Shown: piece by piece, positions 58,000 through 64,000 of the stretch | How the letters are laid out: each line of letters opens with the position of its first letter | Position numbering within the stretch: the stretch's first letter is position 1 | Origin: Wyeomyia smithii | Lineage: Eukaryota; Arthropoda; Insecta; Diptera; Culicidae | Assembly: GCF_029784165.1 (NCBI RefSeq) | Contig: NC_073696.1 | Location: 22,761,530 to 22,825,529 of the forward strand | Direction of reading: 5' to 3' | Length of the DNA: 64,000 nucleotides | Position numbers and translations under genes: made by a program | The notes under the pieces: model-generated | What the model was told of the DNA's origin: nothing | Seen by the model: only the letters and a program-made list of their open reading frames with translations | Database searches by the model: none

Positions 58000-59493
58000 T
58001 AGGCTTCACATCAGGAAAATGACCCTCCTGCATGTCTTCTACTAATGTTGCCAATGAACGAGTTGTAGCAAACTAACTCCTAGATCTGGAAAACATATAG
58101 GTACATTGGATTAAAAAAGAAAATGATTTATTTTTTAATTATCATTCTTTTTTTTCCAAATTATAACGATCTAAATTCAATGTCATTGAAAAACTATTTT
58201 GGCAATACAATTTTTTGATATATCTTAGAATTTTTAAGACGATTTCGTTAGGATGTGTTATATACTGTTTTAAAAAAGGAGCTTAAATTTTTCGAATTCC
58301 TGAAAAACTGTCAAGCTTTCGTTTAGAAATGTAAAAAATTACTTTTTACACAGTTTTTGGTTTGGTTCTTCACGTTTTTTTTAATGCGAATTTCGGAATT
58401 TCCGTGGTTTATAATGCGGATTTCCAGGAAAAGTCGCGTTTTACACCGATTGTTTCAAATAATATTCTTTTCAAATTGCTTATTCAGAGTGTCGGTTGAA
58501 TTTATTTTACGGATTTTAGAGAATTTCTCAAACATTTAATTGGTCCGAAGATCGAAACTTTAAAAAAAATGTTTCGAGATGACAGATCTCAACGTTTTAT
58601 GAATTTCCAACACATTTACCATAAAAATAATTTCAACAGTTCCATGTGAATTTTTTCATTGGTCACTTTGACGCTTTTCTTCCCGATCGATGTTCGCTTG
58701 AGAACAAATTTTGCATGAGAAGACAAAACTTCTAAGCTATAATTTAAACGATCGATGTATTAATAACCTTTTTTCTAGCTGAAACCTATCTCGTCCTTTT
58801 GAATTATTTTCGACAAGATTTTTTGCAAATTTTAGTAAAACTTGCTATCGTTTGCAGCTCACGAAGATTATTAATTACTTGTTGAATGTTCCGACAATAT
58901 ACGGGTTTAAATGGTATCCATCACTTTCTAAATTTCGTCATTCAATTCTCACTTTTTATGTCTAACTTATGTCTCACAGGAATTTCACTCGTCATAATCA
59001 TACTCTTTTCAACGAGAGAAAATCGCGAGAAAAAATCAGTGCTACGGGCATTTTACTTTTGTATATACGAATTTCCAAACGACATTTTTGGTCAGCATCA
59101 TTTCTAAACATGGCCGCAGTAAGTCAACTGTCCTGCGTTTGAAGCTAAATACAAACAAGTTATACATATCAGCGTGACATTTTAAAGATGGTATTAATTT
59201 TACCATGTTGAATCATAAGTTTTTATTAGTTTTTTTTTCGGCGCGGATTTAGTTTTCACGGCGCGGATCCAAAAACCCGTGGCGCGGATTTTGCGGATTC
59301 AAAATTAAGGTTTCTGTAACAACCCTGTAAGTGGAGAGAAACCTAACCATAAAAATGTATGGAAAAAAGCCACCGTCCAGTTTCACCTTAGGACTGTAAA
59401 TATGCACAAAACGATATTCGCAAATGCAAGATGACTCCCGGTTTCTGGAAAACAATCAATATTAATATTTCCGTAAGCAGGATAATGCTCAAA

Positions 59494-59576
59494 GCAAAGC
59501 AAAGCAAAGCCTTGGTGCTACATTCCGATTCGGAACTTGACCTTCTGTTTACTATACACAGACTTCGCAGCCAACC
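59494..59576 (+). repeat. GCAAAGCAAAGCCTTGG repeat, copy 2
   Basis: Second copy of the 57823 repeat, outside the 3.8 kb element and in the same orientation. Confidence 0.5.
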
Positions 59577-59639
59577 GTTAAGTGTACAGGACAATTTCGG
59601 GGCTACACGGATAGAAAAAGATAGTGATTGAAACAAACA

Positions 59640-60479
59640 TTTTTATAGTTGAAATTTATAACTTTCTCATTGTTAACTCAACCCCAAAATCCATTGTTGT
59701 AATAAAATCTCTCAATTGCAACAATACTTCTGCATAGTTGAAAATAACATCAAACTTCTGGTGTCATTCGTTTCGATCCTACTACGATCCTAGCTTGTTA
59801 GGCCAGCATCGTACCTCGAGACCAGCTGAGCAGGATAATGCTCACAGACCAAAAATTAACCCCAAACGAAATTTTGAAAATCACGCTGGCAATTTCTGGT
59901 TCTTGGAAAAATCCAAAGGGGCCAACTACTATCCAATATGGGTATTCACTGAACTGTGAAGATATCCAGAGACTGGAAATCAACCTCAGATCCCGATGAC
60001 CTACCCAGCAAAGAATTTTATTGTATTTTTGGCTTCTGAAAATGACTGTAAGGCAGTGAAAGCAAATTTTAAAAACATTCTGCTCTCAATGTATTGCACA
60101 GCTATCCCTACTCCCGGACGCTCAGTACATAACCCGATAGCTACTGACGACAGCACACACATGCAATGCCATACGGGCTATTATTTCATCTTATGTCTGT
60201 TGGTTCTTCCAAACTGTCGCTTATGACAGCCTTTAATTCCCGACCTCCTTCGGCACGAATCCAAGCGGGATGTCAGGTGATTATGATTCTCGAAAGTAAG
60301 GCTGATGCTAGAATGAAAGCGAAATGGTGCGAAACACGTTTTTTTTTACGTGGGGAATAACATCAACAATGGAAACACATATGAAACGGTTTGCTTCATA
60401 TTCACTATGGCACCAGCCTAAAAAAAAGGAGAAAATAAGGAGTGTGAGTCGATGACAGCCACTGCAGATCAACAACGCA
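59640..60479. other. Non-coding interval
   Basis: No recognisable gene. A CAGGATAATGCTCA word is shared between 59478 and 59830, hinting at repeat fragments. Confidence 0.35.
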
Positions 60480-61341
60480 AGTCAAGCCTCAAAAGGACAT
60501 CCTCAAAATGAATAAACTAGTCTGTCATGTCCGAACAAACAAAATACGCAAGAATGAGCTGTCGTGTGCAGCACTGTATGTGAGCCCTCGTGAATAGCTC
60601 ATTCCCCATGAATAGGGTTTTAGGCTGTTAGGGTAAAAAGAGAAAAGTGTCGTCAGTAAAGTGTCGTAGCACAGTCTTTTTCCGAAGTCTGGCCGGAACC
60701 AACTTAATAGCAAGAAGCTGTTTAAAGTCTGCCTTGACGTAAGTTTCATCTTCCGGTACCACACAATCAAACTTCGTCAGCATCTTCACTTACTGCTTAC
60801 GCGATCGTTAAGTTAAGTTGGCCAATTTGCTTATCGTCACGATTTGGAGTCCTCACCTGTTTGTAAGTTGAATGAAGTCCGGCTCGTTTTTTAACTAACA
60901 GTTGTAGACGAAGCTCCCAGCTCACTTGCGACATCTCAGACGAAAAGTTTGGGATTCCGAATAAAACTGATGGCCATTATTTTCGTCGTTCGATTTCCCC
61001 CCGATTCTTTATTCCTGGTCGATAAACGTCCTCGAAAATTTTTTATTACGTTGGTGACGGTTGATTTTGCCACATTCAACTATTATGTTAACTTGGCCTG
61101 CGAGTAGTTCCAATTTTCACGATGCACGAGCAAAATTTTGATGCATTACTTCTCTTGCTTCGATGCCATTTTCACAACTGAAGCGCAAATATCGAAATTC
61201 AACATAAGGCAGGATATTATACCCACAAATTAATGTTAACCAATTCTTGACAGTAACACCCTTTAATTTCTTGCCATACTGTACCATTTGCAGAGACGCA
61301 GGCAACTCATCAGCCTGTACTAGTAAGTGTTTGGCCAACAT
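60480..61341 (-). pseudogene. Tc1/mariner-type transposase remnant
   Basis: Minus strand. The N-terminal side reads REVMHQNFARAS and a helix-rich stretch resembling the HTH region; further on is DDETYVKADFKQLLAIKL, the first catalytic-Asp motif of mosquito ITm (DD37-type) transposases. The rest is scrambled, with fragments such as FTDDTFLF and THIQCC, and no later catalytic residues can be recognised. Stops and frameshifts are common. Distinct from the 20.5 kb copy. Confidence 0.5.
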
Positions 61342-61740
61342 TCATAGTTTTATTACTTTAGTTGAAAACTCTAAATTTAGCAGACATTGCTATAACGACT
61401 CTAATGAGGCCATACCCTGCATTGCATACATTAACGTTGTTAAAAATAAGATATTCATGTAGGTACTCACCACCCATTGTTTCCATATTCCACTGTTTTT
61501 TTTTTTCTTTGACCTTCAAAATAGCAATACAAATGTGAAGACGAGCAGAATGATGGTCTACGTGGCGTTAGATGATTTTCCGAATGGAAGAAAAATGATT
61601 TCTTCGTTCTTCTGGGTTGCACTCCTGGGTTTGACCTGAAGATGAGAGCAGTGATTCAATAAGACCTATTCTTGCGTTTTTATGCTTCTTGCGCTCCTTG
61701 TATTAAGGGCTAATGTATTAAATTTGCTGGATCATTTAGA
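61342..61740. other. Non-coding interval
   Basis: No gene or repeat recognised. Confidence 0.35.
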
Positions 61741-61879
61741 TTGGTAAACGGATCATCATCGATCTTACTTACCTTACTTTTATTGGTGACAGATCGTGAA
61801 GATCCTATGCCTAATCCAGATTATGCCTCCATGAAACTCGGTCTTGTGCTGCTCGTCTCCATTCGCCCCTTAAAACCGC

Positions 61880-62990
61880 TGCTCGGGCATCCTCGTCGAC
61901 AGCATACATCGAATATGTGCGGGGTCTACCTCAAAGTCGTCGGCCTTAATCCGGGTCTCTGCTGAATATTATCTTAGCCGGTGACCGCACTTCATTTTCT
62001 AGTTTGTCTGCAACATTCTACGGTCAAAAACCTCAAGCGTTCGCCGATCGCCTTCTCTCAACTGAGAGGATCAGCGTTGTATAGAGCGCAAATTGTTTTT
62101 CGTTTTGGCAGTGTTTGTGATGAGTTCGATTCCGTAATAAGCCCTTTTCGCTACCGTAATGCTTTACTTTACCTCGCTGCTTACCTCGTTATCACATGGT
62201 ACGAGTGTACCAAGATAAATAAATTCATCAACTACTTCGAAAGTATTCCCATCCATTACCTTCGCAGCACCAAAGCCCGTACGACTACCACGCTCTGCCA
62301 GCCACCACGTACTTTGTTTTGGCAGTGTTTATTTTGAGTTCAATTCTCGCAGCTTTCCTTCTCAAAGCCGTGAAGGCCTTCTCCACAACTATACGATTAC
62401 ACCGATGATATCGGTTACGCCCGCTAAACCTAGAAACAAGTGAGTTTCCGCGATGATGGTGCCGCTCCTTTGCAGACCTTCTAAAACTGTTGAATAGCAA
62501 ATTCAAGAGGCCGTTCTCATGCTCCAGACCATCCAAGATCACAAAAGGGTCCGAAATTTCATCCGCTGACCTGATGCTTGATGTGAAACCGTCAAGAATC
62601 GCACGTATCAGTTTAATCAGTTTTGTTGGAAACGGTTTTCAGGCATAATCTAACACAGCTTATTGCATTCCACTGAACCGTACGCCATCTTGAAGTCTAT
62701 AAACAGATGATGTGTCTGCAAGTTGTGTTCTCGAAACTTGTCGAGGAGGAGTATCAAGGTCCGTTGTCTGGTCCGTTGTAGATCGTCCCGATCAAAAACC
62801 GCACCGCACTATTTACCAACATAGGTTTCCTGCAATGGCCTAAGTCCAGGAAACAGGATATGGGAGAGAATTATTTGAAAAGTTTGGCCGTTGTGCCTCA
62901 TGGTTCTTCAGCTCTCTCCAAGCTTTTTCACCTCGTCTAAAGGTGGTGTATCTTTTCCATCCTTTCCAAATTCTCCTCTGTTCAGTACCA
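61880..62990 (-). pseudogene. RTE-like LINE reverse transcriptase, decayed
   Basis: Minus strand. Motifs in order: LLLDKFREHNLQTHHLFIDF then KMAYGS (RT motif A, catalytic Asp kept), SADEISDPFVILDGLEHENG and LLNLLFNSF (motif B region), a decayed motif C (VTDIIG where active copies have FADDIDIIG), EKAFTALRRKAARIELKINT, AKTKYVVAGRAW, then TFEVVDEFIYLGTLVPCDNE. Stops and frameshifts throughout. Same general type as the 3' fragment at 9020-9371. Confidence 0.75.
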
Positions 62991-62999
62991 CCTCGAACC

Positions 63000-64000
63000 A
63001 TTGGTAATTAGGTTTCCAGTATCGATATTCAAGTCATTAACTTATCATTTCTCAATCTATCTCCCTGAAACAAGTGAAGCTCATACAAAAAAATAAATCT
63101 CGTTTTATTAGTAGACCCTCTCATCCTGATCGCGTTTCGCGATCGGTAGTACACTTGGTTAAGCTCATTTTCTAGATTTTTTTTCTAACTGCTTTTGTGA
63201 GGGTATAAATGTAAATAGAGACTGGTTTGAATAAATGGTAAATAGTACTGCTTTTTCTTTTTCTCAGACAACGAAAACTTTTGATTATTTTTTCTCGTAA
63301 ATTGACATATAATCTTTTCGTTTTCCTATAACCTTCGCCGTGAAGCTGTTACATTGCGTTTCAGCAACCATCAATTCAGTGCAGCAGTTGAGAAAGACAA
63401 ATAAGGAGGGTGAGCCATCTTCTCAACGTTTGTTAAATCAGTTTTGGTTTGATCAGTTCTAGCATGTTTTTGAAAGTTGAAAATTTAGGAGACAAACACG
63501 ACACTTTTTGTTTTTGTTGGACATTATAAATACCTATATAAATTAGCGAACAAAATTAAATAACATTTATAAGTTTCGTTTTAATATATTAATAATAATC
63601 ATAATAATAATAATGGTATTAAGGGAGGAGATGAAATAAATAGAATCAGTATAAAAATTAAACAAAATGATCAAAAGACAAATACAACAGTAAAATTCAA
63701 AGCATGTTTACCTACGCCAAACAACCAAATCGAGTCCAAGTGAAACTAGGATTGCATACGGATTCAATCCGCATTTGCTTTAATAAAATGTGTGAAATCT
63801 TTTCGAAAAATATGAATGTTGATTTGCTTCTTGGAGACTAGACAATTGTTAATACACAGCTTTCAGGATATTTTTTTTGTTTCAGCAATAACAATTTGTT
63901 TGCTAAAGAATAATCAAATAAAACATTGAATAATGTCGAAGGTCGAAGAGAGATTTAGATTTTTTTTTTGGGTTAATGGGATCATTCGTCCATCTTTGTA
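63000..64000. other. AT-rich non-coding interval
   Basis: Low-complexity AT-rich DNA, including an ATAATAATAATA run near 63600. No gene seen. Confidence 0.4.

Larger units (their letters stand above)
55488..59327. mobile_element. 3.8 kb element with CAGGGTTGTTACAG ends
   Basis: Terminal inverted repeats CAGGGTTGTTACAG, followed inward by GGCGCGGATTT words at both ends. Flanked by an exact 6-bp direct repeat TAAGTG (55482-55487, 59328-59333). CAGGG ends recall hAT, but hAT duplicates 8 bp. The interior is a patchwork: a CCGGAAGTTGCC unit (56450-56640), a palindrome (56838-57643), a CTTGGTGCTACA repeat and a possible hAT end. No transposase frame survives. Confidence 0.7.

Overview
The window looks like nuclear DNA of a mosquito, probably a culicine. 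The evidence is two intron-containing insect-type genes in a large excess of transposon debris, DD37E-type Tc1/mariner remnants, RTE-like and Jockey/CR1-like LINE fragments, a tRNA-derived SINE, and many MITEs and foldback elements. No CRISPR array, bacterial operon or intact viral gene was seen. I could not run similarity searches, so species and family names are from recognition only.

Only two host protein genes are well supported, one near the left edge and one about 50 kb in. Positions 545-2441 (minus strand) hold a complete-looking five-exon gene for a 12-TM SLC17-type transporter (sialin / Na+-phosphate / vesicular glutamate transporter family). Positions 50766-52529 (plus strand) hold a two-exon gene for Tom70, the mitochondrial outer-membrane import receptor, 568 residues by my splice model. 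They share no evident pathway or regulation. A strong Inr+DPE match on the minus strand at 29844 suggests a further transcription start whose gene I cannot assign.

Layout. 2.58-13.64 kb is a transposon island: foldbacks, TATCGATA-rich patches, a 2.5 kb internally repetitive element, LINE fragments and TA-target MITEs. 13.64-18.5 kb and 23.8-30.6 kb are mainly unique non-coding DNA. 18.5-23.76 kb holds a CCAAT/TATA module, a MITE, a broken DD37E transposase and a 355-bp tandem duplication. 30.6-37.8 kb has an inverted promoter-module element, the second copy of the 2.5 kb element, and a tandem-repeat element split by a pogo-like insertion. 39.1-40.35 kb is a dead mariner carrying a SINE with its target duplication. 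40.88-46.75 kb is a nested array of CCAAT/TATA modules, hairpins, tandem repeats and MITEs. 46.9-49.45 kb is a large palindrome. Tom70 follows. 55.49-59.33 kb is a 3.8 kb element with terminal inverted repeats that contains another palindrome of about 800 bp. 60.5-63 kb holds a decayed Tc1/mariner transposase and a decayed LINE reverse transcriptase.

The most informative observations are internal: several insertions can be dated relative to their hosts because the uninterrupted site can be read or is present as a paralogue in the window. Three long foldbacks, several short perfect hairpins and five copies of a mobile CCAAT+TATA promoter module are the main candidates for undescribed biology.
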